The notes under the pieces: generated by a model | Database searches by the model: none | What the model saw: the letters and a program-made list of their open reading frames with translations, nothing else | Told to the model about the DNA's origin: nothing | Made by a program: the position numbers and the translations under genes | In this document: piece after piece, positions 17,606-26,335 of the stretch | How the letters are laid out: every line of letters starts with the position of its first letter | Position numbering within the stretch: position 1 is the stretch's first letter | Assembly: GCA_965230495.1 (NCBI GenBank) | Contig: OZ246004.1 | Location: forward strand, 310,001 to 374,000 | DNA: 64,000 nt | Reading direction: 5' to 3' | Source: JACJYM01 sp965230495 | GTDB lineage: Bacteria; Bacteroidota; Bacteroidia; Chitinophagales; Saprospiraceae

Positions 17606-20438
17606 CCCATTTTACCACTTCAACCCAGTGTTTTGCTTTCCAATCCGAGAAATCTTTGATCTGGTGCCTACAACTAAAACCACTCGCTACGACAGAAGTG
17701 TTGCTATCCTTTTCTTTCAATGTTTTGGCTAACCGTTGATCAAAAACTTTCTTCGAAACAGCGTACTTATCCTTTTCATATCCAAAACCTCCAGCCATTC
17801 CACAACAACCGGAGTCGGGACAATCATATGTTTTTGAAGGAAGCTTTTCAATAATGTCATCATTCCAGAGTGCTTGAGCATGGCAATGTTTGTGATACAG
17901 AATGTCATCTACCATATATACTAGATTCTTATTTATTCGACCTGCATTTAACTCATTAAGTACGAACTGGTCAATAGCGAAAACACTCTTTTTACACGCC
18001 TGAGAAAAGTAATCATTCTCCATCAAATCAGGTAAATCATCTATTAGTGCCGAGGTACATGACGGTTCACATACTACCAGAGGAATATTTTGATCAAAGT
18101 ATTTCTTTAGATTAAGCAATGTTTGCTGGCCACTTTCTTTGGCTTTATGAAGAAAACCATTTGATATTCTGGGCCTTTGACAGCATCCCACCTGAGCTAA
18201 TGCTACATAATAGCCTGCATCGTCTAGCAGTTTTATCGCTGCTCTGCCAATATGAGGTTCGTGGTAGTTGATATAAGTATCACAGAACAATGCTACTTTT
18301 TTGATATTTTTGGAATAATAGTTCTTCTTATACCAAGAGGTCAAAGTATAGGAACTATAATCGGGGAGTTTTCTATTTCTACTTATCCCAGCTAATAGTT
18401 CTGTCAAATACCTGGTAAGGGTAGTGTTTTTTATAAAGTTAACAACCGGAGCCCATCTACCACTTAGAAGTTTTGACATCTGATGACTATGATTATATAA
18501 AAACTTTTGTAAACCTCTGGACCCATTTTCACTCATCTCTAATTGCAAATATTCGCTTTTTAGTTTGGCCATATCCACATTTGATGGACATTCATTTTTA
18601 CATGCCTTACATGAAAGGCATAGATTTAAAGCTTCTGTAACCTCGGGAGTAACAACAGAGCTGTTTTTCAGCTCACCCCTAATGGCCATTCGCAAGATAT
18701 TGGCTCTACCTCTTGTAGCATCTATTTCATTATTGGTGGCCATATAGCTGGGACACATAGTACCTACATTATGCTTTACACAAGCACCTACTCCTGAACA
18801 GTCAGAAACAATAGATTGAAAAGATCCTTGTCCTCTATAATAGAATAAACTTTCAATATCATTTTCTACCGTTTCAGGATGGGTCCGAAGACTATCAAGA
18901 ATAGGATTAGCATCTACTATAATATTTGGATTAAGTAGACCCAAGGGGTCGAAAATATTCTTAATAGATTTCCAGCAATCGTATATTTTCTCGCCGTAAA
19001 ACTCCTTCAGATGGTAACTTCGGATACGTCCATCTCCATGCTCTCCACTCCAACTTCCTCCATATTGTTTAACCAATGAAAAGGCATAATTGGATATCTT
19101 TTCGAGCTTTTCCAAATCCTCAGTATGGTTAATATTTAAATAAGGGCGAATGTGTAAAACTCCTACACTTGCATGAGCATAAAGTACCACTGATGTGTTT
19201 AGTTCATTACAATAATCTTCTATTTTGTCAACATATTCCGATAGATATTCGAGGGGAATACAACTATCTTCAATAAAGGGAAGTGGTTTTTTTACGCCTT
19301 TGTGATTCATCAAAATGCCCAGACCTTTTTTTCTCAAAGAGAGAGCATATGAGATAGGTTTGGGATCGGTGTAATAATTGCAATGAAAAAACGATTTATC
19401 AGATTTACATATAGCATGGAGAATTCTACTTTTAGTTTCCAATTGAGAGTGAGTCTCACCAAAATATTCAACAAAAAGTAAGGCTTTGGGCTCACCCTCT
19501 ACTATGGTGTCGTAATATTCTTTGGTAATTCTGTTCTTACTACTTGCATGCAGTACATTTTCGTCTAAAAGCTCTACAGAAGCAGGTCCTGTATGACATA
19601 TAGTCTCTACCATATTAATGGCTGCGTGTCTATCATCAAAATGTAGGACATTGAGAGATGTGAGCTTTGGTAGGGGAGTCAACTTGACTTTAGCAGATAG
19701 GATCAATGCCAATGTACCCTCACTACCACAAATAAGTTTGGATAGATTCCATTTGTTAGTGTGACAAAACTCGTCCAAAGCATAACCACTTACCCTTCTC
19801 ATTACTTTTGGGTAACGATCCTGAATTTCTTCAGAGTTTTCAAATATAAAAGGTCGTAGTTTTTCTAAAAGCTCAGATTGAGCATCATCATCTAAATTAT
19901 CAATTTCTTTTTCAGAAAATTCAATTATTTCACCACTGGGCATCAGACATTGTAGAGAAATAATGTGATCAATGGTTTTACCATAAAGAATACTTCTGGT
20001 ACCGGAGCTGTTATTCGCTATCATTCCCCCAAAGGTAGCTCTGGAACTTGTAGCCGGATCAGGGGCAAAATGTAAATTGTATTTCGATGTCTCAATATTT
20101 AAAGAGTCTCTGTATACTCCCGGTTCTATAATAGCATATTTATCATCATAGTTAATCTCGATAATCTTGTTAAAGTGTTTATTAAAGTCAATGATCATCC
20201 CTTGGCCAACGGTTTGCCCAGCCAAACTGGTAGCAGAACCTCTGGCGGTAATAGGAATGTGATTATCTCTGCAATAAGACAATATAGATTTTAAGTCATC
20301 CACATTTTTGGGAATAGCAACGGCATGGGGGCTTATTTGGTATAAGCTTGCATCAGTAGCATAAGCAGCCCTATGTTTGGAATCCCAATGTAGTTCACCT
20401 TGTAATTGGGATTGCAGTTTCTTTAATTTCATTTCCAC
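17601..20438 (-). CDS. FAD-linked oxidase / Fe-S protein fusion, YdiJ-like (D-2-hydroxyacid dehydrogenase)
   Basis: A 945-residue GlcD-GlcF type fusion. The N-terminal half is an FAD-binding PCMH domain (TARGSATSLAGQTVG near residue 60, ATFGGMIANNSSGTRS near 130) and an FAD-oxidase C domain (SGEHGDGRIRS near 470). The C-terminal half has two ferredoxin-like clusters (CSGVGACVK with a later Cys; CLSCKACKNECP) and CCG cysteine-rich motifs (CCQRPR, CPDSGCCGMAGGFGY). E. coli YdiJ has the same layout and oxidises D-2-hydroxyglutarate, so a D-2-hydroxyacid dehydrogenase passing electrons to a carrier is likely. Substrate is unproven. It shares one base with the thioesterase stop upstream, so the two are cotranscribed. 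Confidence 0.88.
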   Translation of the reverse strand: MEMKLKKLQSQLQGELHWDSKHRAAYATDASLYQISPHAVAIPKNVDDLKSILSYCRDNHIPITARGSATSLAGQTVGQGMIIDFNKHFNKIIEINYDDKYAIIEPGVYRDSLNIETSKYNLHFAPDPATSSRATFGGMIANNSSGTRSILYGKTIDHIISLQCLMPSGEIIEFSEKEIDNLDDDAQSELLEKLRPFIFENSEEIQDRYPKVMRRVSGYALDEFCHTNKWNLSKLICGSEGTLALILSAKVKLTPLPKLTSLNVLHFDDRHAAINMVETICHTGPASVELLDENVLHASSKNRITKEYYDTIVEGEPKALLFVEYFGETHSQLETKSRILHAICKSDKSFFHCNYYTDPKPISYALSLRKKGLGILMNHKGVKKPLPFIEDSCIPLEYLSEYVDKIEDYCNELNTSVVLYAHASVGVLHIRPYLNINHTEDLEKLEKISNYAFSLVKQYGGSWSGEHGDGRIRSYHLKEFYGEKIYDCWKSIKNIFDPLGLLNPNIIVDANPILDSLRTHPETVENDIESLFYYRGQGSFQSIVSDCSGVGACVKHNVGTMCPSYMATNNEIDATRGRANILRMAIRGELKNSSVVTPEVTEALNLCLSCKACKNECPSNVDMAKLKSEYLQLEMSENGSRGLQKFLYNHSHQMSKLLSGRWAPVVNFIKNTTLTRYLTELLAGISRNRKLPDYSSYTLTSWYKKNYYSKNIKKVALFCDTYINYHEPHIGRAAIKLLDDAGYYVALAQVGCCQRPRISNGFLHKAKESGQQTLLNLKKYFDQNIPLVVCEPSCTSALIDDLPDLMENDYFSQACKKSVFAIDQFVLNELNAGRINKNLVYMVDDILYHKHCHAQALWNDDIIEKLPSKTYDCPDSGCCGMAGGFGYEKDKYAVSKKVFDQRLAKTLKEKDSNTSVVASGFSCRHQIKDFSDWKAKHWVEVVKWE

Positions 20439-20854
20439 TACCGGGAGAGTAATTTAGTAAGGCTGGCTATTTCTTTTTTGTTTAAAGCCACAGACTTTCG
20501 CTTATCAAGATCCATCAGGATAATCTTACCAGTAAGATATGCAGCTTCTGTTTTACTCTTGTTGTTATACATACACATTTCAAATTCTATAATCTTTTCC
20601 CCAAAATTGAGCATTCGCCCGTCAATATGAATACACTCTCCAGCCAGTAGTTCTTGTTTGTAAAGAATGTGATGCTCAATGGTCGCTAATCCTTTTCTTT
20701 CATTTTTGAAATATTCAAGATCAAAACCCATTTCGGAGAGAAGATTCCATGCCGCTTCGTCAAATTTAGACATGTAAAACTGAATATTCATATGCCCGAA
20801 AACGTCACAATGCCAGGGATATACAGTGCCTTTGTATAACAATACTTTCTTCAT
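20438..20854 (-). CDS. acyl-CoA thioesterase, 4HBT hotdog family
   Basis: A 138-residue hotdog-fold thioesterase. The N-terminal YPWHCDVFGHMNIQFYMS corresponds to the 4-hydroxybenzoyl-CoA/YbgC type active region, with the Asp in the WHCD.FGHMN motif as likely catalytic residue. The family hydrolyses acyl-CoA thioesters in the cytosol. Its stop overlaps the start of the downstream dehydrogenase (ATGA-type overlap), indicating coupled translation; how the two activities relate is not obvious. Confidence 0.83.
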   Translation of the reverse strand: MKKVLLYKGTVYPWHCDVFGHMNIQFYMSKFDEAAWNLLSEMGFDLEYFKNERKGLATIEHHILYKQELLAGECIHIDGRMLNFGEKIIEFEMCMYNNKSKTEAAYLTGKIILMDLDKRKSVALNKKEIASLTKLLSR

Positions 20855-20982
20855 GGATATTTTTGATTTGACGTAAATTTAGGAATTGTCGGTACATAGT
20901 TCTAATGTAAATTAATAATTAATATTTTAAATTGAAAATGTCAATTGAAACATCTCATGTTATTCGAATAGATACTAATAGT

Positions 20983-20990
20983 TATATTTG
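20983..20990 (+). promoter_or_regulatory. putative -7 box for lgt
   Basis: TATATTTG fits the Bacteroidota -7 consensus, 35 bp before the lgt ATG. No TTTG -33 element is visible at the right distance. Confidence 0.45.
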
Positions 20991-21025
20991 ACATGATTTC
21001 TGATTATCATATTTAATTTAATAGA

Positions 21026-22261
21026 ATGTACCCGGATTTATCCTACCTTTTTCACGATATTTTTGGATCTGAAGTTGACAACTGGACATCGGTTTTCAAG
21101 ACTTTTGGATTGATGTTAGCAACAGCTTTTGCTGCCTGTGCATGGTTGCTTAGAAGTGAATTGAAGAGGATGGAAGCGGAGGGCCTGGTACATGCCATTA
21201 AGAAAAGGATAGAACCTAAAAAAGGCGATTGGAAGGATTTAGCGGTTAATGCCCTCATACTTGGAGTACTGGCAGCGAAGCTCCCGGTTATTATTTCAGA
21301 GTTTGATGCATTTAAGGGGGACCCTGCCTCTGTACTGTTTTCGTCATCGGGCAAATGGTTTATTGGTATATTGGTAGCTATAGCAGTATTTGCCTATTTT
21401 AAATATTTCGATAAAAAGGAAGAAATAGCGGAGCCAAGAGATGTCTTAGTTAGTCCACATACGAAAACAATGGATATTATTTTCGTCGCTGCCATATCAG
21501 GGGTCGCGGGAGCCAAGTTGTTTTCTATTCTTGAGAATTTGGATTCTTTCTTTGCAGATCCATTAGGACAATTGTTTTCAGGTTCGGGATTGACGGCTTA
21601 TGGAGGGTTTATTTTAGCCTTTTTTGTTGTACTTAGGTATGTTAAAAAGAATGGAATTCCAGCTCTTAGGATGATGGATATTGGAGGTATGGGCATTCTT
21701 TTAGGTTACGGTATCGGCCGAATAGGATGCCAGTTGTCAGGAGATGGGGACTGGGGTATCGAAGCTGCTATGCAGCCCGACTGGTGGATCTTACCTGATT
21801 GGCTTTGGTCTTATAATTATCCTAATAATGTTGCCAATGATGGAATCCTATTGTCTCAATGTGACCCTCAGGCATTCAAAGCTACTTTTGAACAGGGGCG
21901 TATGGCGATAGAAGATCGATGTCAGACGGCCTGCGGCATCAGATACTGTCATGAGTTGATACCTAAAGTATATCCTACTCCGGTATATGAGACCGTTTTA
22001 TCTTTAGTAGGTGTAGGTTTCTTGTGGCTCATTAGAAGAAGGATACAACATATCGCAGGATTATTGTTTTTCTTATACATGATCTATGCTGGGGTAGAGC
22101 GATTCTTTATAGAAGGAATCAGAGTAAATGAAAGATATGACTTTTTTGGATTTGACTGGAGTCAGGCACAATATATAAGCATTGGTTTTATTGTCGTGGG
22201 ATTGGCAGGAGCTGCTTATCTCTGGAAGAAGAGCAGAGAAGTGAAGGAAGAGCTGAGTTAA
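21026..22261 (+). CDS. lgt: Prolipoprotein diacylglyceryl transferase
   Basis: Lgt transfers diacylglycerol from phosphatidylglycerol to the lipobox cysteine of prelipoproteins in the inner membrane. The 411-residue polytopic protein has the family core YGGFILAFF, then GYGIGRIGCQLSGDGDWG (a Bacteroidota variant of GRIGNFxNGE) and YPTPVYETVLS in the C-terminal third, followed by YAGVERFFIEGIRVNER. It is longer than the E. coli enzyme (291 aa) because of an extra N-terminal membrane part and an insertion after the signature. Its substrates include the many lipoproteins in the glucan locus downstream. It stands alone, with its own putative promoter. Confidence 0.93.
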   Translation: MYPDLSYLFHDIFGSEVDNWTSVFKTFGLMLATAFAACAWLLRSELKRMEAEGLVHAIKKRIEPKKGDWKDLAVNALILGVLAAKLPVIISEFDAFKGDPASVLFSSSGKWFIGILVAIAVFAYFKYFDKKEEIAEPRDVLVSPHTKTMDIIFVAAISGVAGAKLFSILENLDSFFADPLGQLFSGSGLTAYGGFILAFFVVLRYVKKNGIPALRMMDIGGMGILLGYGIGRIGCQLSGDGDWGIEAAMQPDWWILPDWLWSYNYPNNVANDGILLSQCDPQAFKATFEQGRMAIEDRCQTACGIRYCHELIPKVYPTPVYETVLSLVGVGFLWLIRRRIQHIAGLLFFLYMIYAGVERFFIEGIRVNERYDFFGFDWSQAQYISIGFIVVGLAGAAYLWKKSREVKEELS

Positions 22262-22323
22262 TACACTCAGCATACATCTCGCTTATTCGAAGGAGGGTTG
22301 ATTGTTTCAATTTTCGAACGATG

Positions 22324-22992
22324 CTATTCTTTATGTTGATGGTAGTACTGTAATATGTGTGGGGGTACATTCATTTTTTTAGGTAATCCTTGGTCAGGAA
22401 TAGGGTAACTTGCCACTTGTTTTAATGGTACCAATCCTGCCCAAATATCTAAATCATAATCTTCTGGTTCGTCATCAACGCCTGTATTCCTAATTTTTGC
22501 TGACGCCTGTTCTATGGTCATTTCCACGACCAATGTTCGATCTATTTCCTTTTTGTGCATAGGCCTTAAGGTTTTCCATCTCCCTTTTATCATATGTTCT
22601 AAGACACAATAAAGAGCTGTCTCTTTTTCTAATGGTGATTCGATACGTTCTGCGGTTCCAAATAAGGTGACGGAACGATAGTTTACGGAATGGTGTAATC
22701 CCGATCGTGCCAGTACCAAAGCATCCAGATGCATGACTGTCATGCTCATTTCTTTGGTTTCTAGTAAGCTGAGAAGCATTCTATTTCCTTGAGAACCATG
22801 TAAGTATATTTTATTTTCCTTTCTTCCATAAGCCATGGGAAGTGTAATCGCCCTCCCTTCATATACATAGCTTAGGTAACCTACGAATCCAGCATCAAGA
22901 ATGGTATTGATTTTTTCGACATCGTAAGTGGCTCTTTTATGTCCACGCTTTATTTTATTAAGACTTGTTTTCGAATATTCCTTCATACTCAT
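22324..22992 (-). CDS. pyridoxamine 5'-phosphate oxidase-like FMN-binding protein
   Basis: A 222-residue split-barrel flavin protein of the Pyridox_ox_2 type. RGHKRATYDVEKINTILDAGFVG, GRAITLPMAYGRKENKIYLHG and the segment with YRSVTLFGTAE are typical. Members bind FMN, heme or F420; this one is not proven to oxidise pyridoxamine phosphate. It is the last gene of a four-gene minus-strand operon that diverges from a MocR/PdxR-type regulator. The pairing of such regulators with this family is common and suggests vitamin B6 or a related amine as signal. It overlaps the GNAT gene by 4 bp. Confidence 0.8.
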   Translation of the reverse strand: MSMKEYSKTSLNKIKRGHKRATYDVEKINTILDAGFVGYLSYVYEGRAITLPMAYGRKENKIYLHGSQGNRMLLSLLETKEMSMTVMHLDALVLARSGLHHSVNYRSVTLFGTAERIESPLEKETALYCVLEHMIKGRWKTLRPMHKKEIDRTLVVEMTIEQASAKIRNTGVDDEPEDYDLDIWAGLVPLKQVASYPIPDQGLPKKMNVPPHILQYYHQHKE

Positions 22993-23504
22993 AGATTTTT
23001 TAAAAGAACATAATTTTTATAAATACTTCCATTGACCATAAAATCCAATTCACCTATCGAGGTGAATCCATTTTTTTGATAGAATCGGATAGCTCTATTA
23101 TTTTCGATATATACGGAGAGCCACATAGTATCTAGTTTTAGTTCTCTAGCTTTCTCCTCTGCATTGTTGAGAAGTTGTTGGCCTAATTTCATGGGAATAA
23201 ATTCGTTTAACACGTATATTCTCTCCAAGCGACAATTATCAGGGGAAGGTACATTTTTATGATTGTCATTTAATACCAATTTGAAATATCCAACGGGCAG
23301 TTCGTTTACATATATGATATGAAATAAGGACTGCGAATCACGAATTTCTTGTCCAATTTTTGAGACAGAAAAAGCATGATTGACATACTGATTTAAATCG
23401 TTTTTATCTTTAATATAATGACCATGAGATTCTATATAGGTTATTCTACTCAGAAGAGCCAGAATTTCAGTGTTTTTTGGGGTAGCCTTTTTTATTTCTA
23501 TCAT
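22989..23504 (-). CDS. GNAT family N-acetyltransferase
   Basis: A 171-residue acetyl-CoA-dependent acetyltransferase. The start at 23504 (MIEIKKATPKNTEI) gives the normal GNAT N-terminus and an ATGA overlap with the preceding small gene. An in-frame start at 23570 would add 22 unrelated residues. RLERIYVLNEFIPMKLGQQLL carries the acetyl-CoA-binding beta4-alpha3 region, and LSVYIENNRAIRFYQKNGF is the typical C-terminal motif. Substrate is unknown. It is the third gene of the operon. Confidence 0.85.
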   Translation of the reverse strand: MIEIKKATPKNTEILALLSRITYIESHGHYIKDKNDLNQYVNHAFSVSKIGQEIRDSQSLFHIIYVNELPVGYFKLVLNDNHKNVPSPDNCRLERIYVLNEFIPMKLGQQLLNNAEEKARELKLDTMWLSVYIENNRAIRFYQKNGFTSIGELDFMVNGSIYKNYVLLKNL

Positions 23505-23735
23505 GTGTATTGCCTTTTTGATCTTAGCCTTTTCAGATGACAACCATGTAATAGAACAGCTATTACACACCCGATAATGACTGGAAGGGCATTAATTAAT
23601 ATTCCATAGATTATATATATCATATTCGCTATCATTGAGATTAATCTTAGTTTATATTCTCCTTTGGTTGCCATTGAGTAGAGATTGATAATCAATGCTA
23701 TAAAACCCACTGTATTAATCCAAAAAAATACTCAT
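23501..23735 (-). pseudogene. YgjV-like small membrane protein, apparently frameshifted near its start
   Basis: The conserved body (about 69 codons, three hydrophobic segments, starts GFIALIINLYSMATKGEYKL) resembles short YgjV-like inner-membrane proteins. In frame, the only usual start is a GTG at 23710. An ATG at 23735, two bases after the DUF1272 stop, is the natural operon start but runs into a stop after six codons. Removing one T from the T7 run (bases 23722-23728) would join it as M-S-I-F-W-I-N-T-V-G-F, which fits the family. So this is a fresh frameshift, a sequencing slip, or slippage-dependent expression. Its 3' end overlaps the GNAT start (ATGA). Confidence 0.6.
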
Positions 23736-23737
23736 TT

Positions 23738-24028
23738 CTATCTTTTTTCTGGTGGAATGTTTTTAAATAATGAAGTATTGTCATTGGCTTTTATTAGATT
23801 TTTTGGTTTGAATACCCTAATCTTGGAAGGAGGATTTCTTTCAATTTCCTTTTTCGGTCGAATGGGACGTGCAACTAAGTTGCCTGAACAACTAGGGCAT
23901 ACATTTTCGAATAGATCTATAGCACATTTTTTACAATAAGTACATTCGAAAGAACAGATCATCGCTTCGGTAGAATCATATGGTAAATCTTTATCACAGT
24001 GTTCACAGTTAGGTCGGATGTCCAGCAT
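23738..24028 (-). CDS. DUF1272 cysteine-rich zinc-binding-like protein
   Basis: A 96-residue protein. The first 55 residues have the DUF1272 pattern: LDIRPNCEHCDKDLP, then ICSFECTYCKKC and CPSC. That gives four Cys pairs suited to bind metal. The tail is basic and unconserved. Function of the family is unknown. It is the first gene of the operon DUF1272, YgjV-like, GNAT, PNPOx-like and diverges from the MocR-type regulator across 90 bp. Confidence 0.85.
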   Translation of the reverse strand: MLDIRPNCEHCDKDLPYDSTEAMICSFECTYCKKCAIDLFENVCPSCSGNLVARPIRPKKEIERNPPSKIRVFKPKNLIKANDNTSLFKNIPPEKR

Positions 24029-24066
24029 ATTAAATTATTTGTTTTTCCTTAGTGGTTCAAAACTAC

Positions 24067-24118
24067 TATATTTGTGGATGGTTGTTTTAGTCCAGAATAA
24101 ATATATTTAGTAGTCCAG
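24067..24118. promoter_or_regulatory. divergent control region with -7 box and TAGTCCAG direct repeats
   Basis: TATATTTG (24067-24074) is a -7 box for the plus-strand regulator gene. Downstream lie two exact TAGTCCAG direct repeats, at 24088-24095 and 24111-24118, spaced 23 bp start to start; the second touches the ATG. MocR/PdxR regulators are known to bind direct repeats in the divergent gap, so this is the likely operator for both directions. The repeats are seen directly; binding is inferred. Confidence 0.6.
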
Positions 24119-25600
24119 ATGTTTCCATTCAAAGCAAGTATCGAGTTGGATAGAGAAGGTTATCAAGCCCTTTACGTGCAGTTGTCTAATCAAATCATTG
24201 AATTGATAAAGAATCAAACGTTGGCACCCAATACAAAGCTTCCAAGTAGTAGAGTATTGGCCGAGCAACTAAATGTACATCGAAAAACTGTTGTTGCTTG
24301 CTACGAAGAACTAACTCTACAGGGTTGGATTGAAAGCAAACCTAAAAAAGGGACCTATGTCCTTGAAAATTTACCATTGCTTGTTCAACAGAAAATTATC
24401 CATTCGGACTCCATTGAGTTAAAAAATCAATCAGGTTTTAGCTATGCTGTCAATAGTGACTTAGTTGAAAGGGCTAGGAGTGAAAGGAAAAAAGACTATA
24501 TCTATTTGCATGACGGGATTCCGGATGTAAGGCTCACGCCTCTTGATGAAATAGCACGTACTTACAGAAGAATTTGTTCGAGTAAGGATGTTTACAATCA
24601 CTTGTCTTATGGTTCAACTTATGGAAACATAAAACTTCGAGAAGTTTTATCTGATTATCTGAACTCGACCAGAGGTTTGAATATAAGCAAAGATAATATA
24701 CTCATCACTCGAGGAAGTCAAATGGGGATTTGGTTGTGTTCACAGGTATTGTTACAAAAGGATGATATAGTTGTCGTGGGTCGCACAAATTACAGATCCG
24801 CTGACTCTACCTTTTTGAACATGAAAGCGAAATTGATAAAGGTCGAAGTCGATGCAGACGGGATATCTACGAATGAAATTGAAAATCTATGTAAGCAGCA
24901 AAAGATCAGGGCAGTGTATGTGACGCCTCATCATCATCATCCTACCACAGTCGTACTTTCTGCTAAAAGAAGAATACATCTGCTTAATCTTTCACAACAA
25001 TATGGCTTTGCAATCATTGAGGATGATTACGATTTTGATTTCAATTATAACCGATCACCAATTCTTCCATTGGCCAGTCACGATTCACACGGGAATGTCA
25101 TCTATATTGGATCTTTTTGTAAGACGGTCGCACCGGTTTTCAGGGTAGGTTATTTGATTGCTTCTAAAGGTTTTGTGGACGAAGCATCTAAAATACGTGG
25201 AATAATAGACAGACAAGGGGATGCATTGTTGGAATTAACGTTTGCCAATTTTATTAAATATGGTGATTTGGATAGACACATCCGAAAAGTGCTGAAAATA
25301 TATAAAAAGCGAAGAGATTTGTTCTGTTCACTTATTAAAAAGGAATTAGCTGATCATATTCAGTTTGATATTCCGATAGGAGGGATGGCGATATGGGGTA
25401 AACTCAAATCCAAATATTCCTGGAGTCGAATTTCAAATATGGGAAGAAAGCATAAACTCGAAATTGACCAACATCTGTATTATGATCAGGTCGATAAAGA
25501 AAACAGCTTTTTCAGGCTAGGCTTTGCTAAGCATAATGAGACTGAAATTCATGAGTTGATTAGGAGATTTAAAAAGGTGTGTGTCGAACTTGAATATTAA
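24119..25600 (+). CDS. MocR/PdxR-type transcriptional regulator (GntR HTH + aminotransferase fold)
   Basis: A 493-residue fusion. Residues about 10-80 form a GntR winged helix (YVQLSNQIIELIKNQTLAPN, LPSSRVLAEQLNVHRKTV). After a linker, residues about 125-490 form a fold-type-I aminotransferase domain. SFCKTVAP contains the probable PLP lysine, K335. Such regulators sense PLP or PLP adducts and control vitamin B6 or GABA genes. It diverges from an operon with a PNPOx-like enzyme, which supports a B6-linked role. Autoregulation is likely from the repeats in its leader. Confidence 0.88.
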   Translation: MFPFKASIELDREGYQALYVQLSNQIIELIKNQTLAPNTKLPSSRVLAEQLNVHRKTVVACYEELTLQGWIESKPKKGTYVLENLPLLVQQKIIHSDSIELKNQSGFSYAVNSDLVERARSERKKDYIYLHDGIPDVRLTPLDEIARTYRRICSSKDVYNHLSYGSTYGNIKLREVLSDYLNSTRGLNISKDNILITRGSQMGIWLCSQVLLQKDDIVVVGRTNYRSADSTFLNMKAKLIKVEVDADGISTNEIENLCKQQKIRAVYVTPHHHHPTTVVLSAKRRIHLLNLSQQYGFAIIEDDYDFDFNYNRSPILPLASHDSHGNVIYIGSFCKTVAPVFRVGYLIASKGFVDEASKIRGIIDRQGDALLELTFANFIKYGDLDRHIRKVLKIYKKRRDLFCSLIKKELADHIQFDIPIGGMAIWGKLKSKYSWSRISNMGRKHKLEIDQHLYYDQVDKENSFFRLGFAKHNETEIHELIRRFKKVCVELEY

Positions 25601-25627
25601 GTTGTAATCAAAGGATGGCAAAGCCTT

Positions 25628-26065
25628 CTAAAAAGAATTATTAAGACGTTTTCCTCTTAACACACCTATTATTACATTGATAATAAATACGGGTTGCACA
25701 AACACAAGAATAGATATTAATCCACTTGTAGCTATAAAGGACCTTCTATAAGATTCTGGATTAGATAGGTGATTATGCGAATTGAGAAGTATACCGAATA
25801 GAAGGCTTATAGAAGCTATCACAGTAATTAAGAAATGAAGAAATGAAAGAACTTTGATCATTTTAAAGTTTCTCAAAGCCCAATATACCAAGCTGAATAG
25901 AAGAAAGATGATGGATAAGGTAATCGATAAATCAACTTTACCCATCACCAGATAGGTGTCATGTAATTGTATGTCAAAAGTAGGATAATGATGTAGTAGA
26001 GGTGGTATAAATAGAAACGGGATGGATAGCCACCAGAGTTTATATGTACTAATTCTTTTAAGCAT
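25628..26065 (-). CDS. small four-helix membrane protein, unknown function
   Basis: 145 residues with four clear hydrophobic segments (about 12-28, 45-65, 75-97, 112-135). Between the first two is FDIQLHDTYLVMG, which resembles the HDTY motif of cytochrome c oxidase subunit I. The rest does not fit that family and the metal-binding histidine pattern is absent. I do not recognise a function. Its stop lies 28 bp from the convergent regulator stop. Confidence 0.65.
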   Translation of the reverse strand: MLKRISTYKLWWLSIPFLFIPPLLHHYPTFDIQLHDTYLVMGKVDLSITLSIIFLLFSLVYWALRNFKMIKVLSFLHFLITVIASISLLFGILLNSHNHLSNPESYRRSFIATSGLISILVFVQPVFIINVIIGVLRGKRLNNSF

Positions 26066-26108
26066 TTATTCTAAAATTAATCACAAACAGAACGTTGTTT
26101 TGGATTCT

Positions 26109-26231
26109 TTATATAGGTGTAAATTTTTTGTTTTCATTTTCAATTGATGGTACTAGCTGTTTAACAAGTTGTTCTTGATGCTGTTTTAAGTACCCTACAT
26201 AAACTGAATATATGGATTCTGACTTTTTCAT
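26109..26231 (-). CDS. possible 40-aa small protein
   Basis: A 41-codon frame, ATG at 26231 to TAA at 26109, in the 270-bp gap after the last recognisable cassette. The product begins MKKSESIYSVYVGYLKQH and is rich in Gln, Lys and Glu, without hydrophobic segments. No family was recognised. Its composition looks protein-like, and it could be a remnant or a tiny cassette gene. Confidence 0.3.
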   Translation of the reverse strand: MKKSESIYSVYVGYLKQHQEQLVKQLVPSIENENKKFTPI

Positions 26232-26264
26232 TTTCCAATATATACCAAACGACGGATGGATTAG

Positions 26265-26327
26265 AGATATGCATCGTATCTATGACTTAGGAAACAGGCA
26301 TCAGTGTCATATTAGCTATAGATCGTC
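26265..26327 (-). repeat. attC-like site 6 (degenerate, after the 342-aa gene)
   Basis: The core ATAGATCGTC (plus, 26318-26327) matches 8/10 the reverse complement of the core before the same gene (GATGATCTAC, 27375-27384). Inner arms TATGAC (26281-26286) and GTCATA (26306-26311) are perfect. The conserved GTT/AAC triplet is missing and the distal boundary is uncertain, so this is the decayed end of the array. Confidence 0.4.
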
Positions 26328-26335
26328 ATTTTTTT

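Noticed and set aside
25628..26065. Cytochrome c oxidase subunit I fragment
   Set aside because: Only the HDTY stretch resembles it; length, helix count and heme or copper ligands do not.
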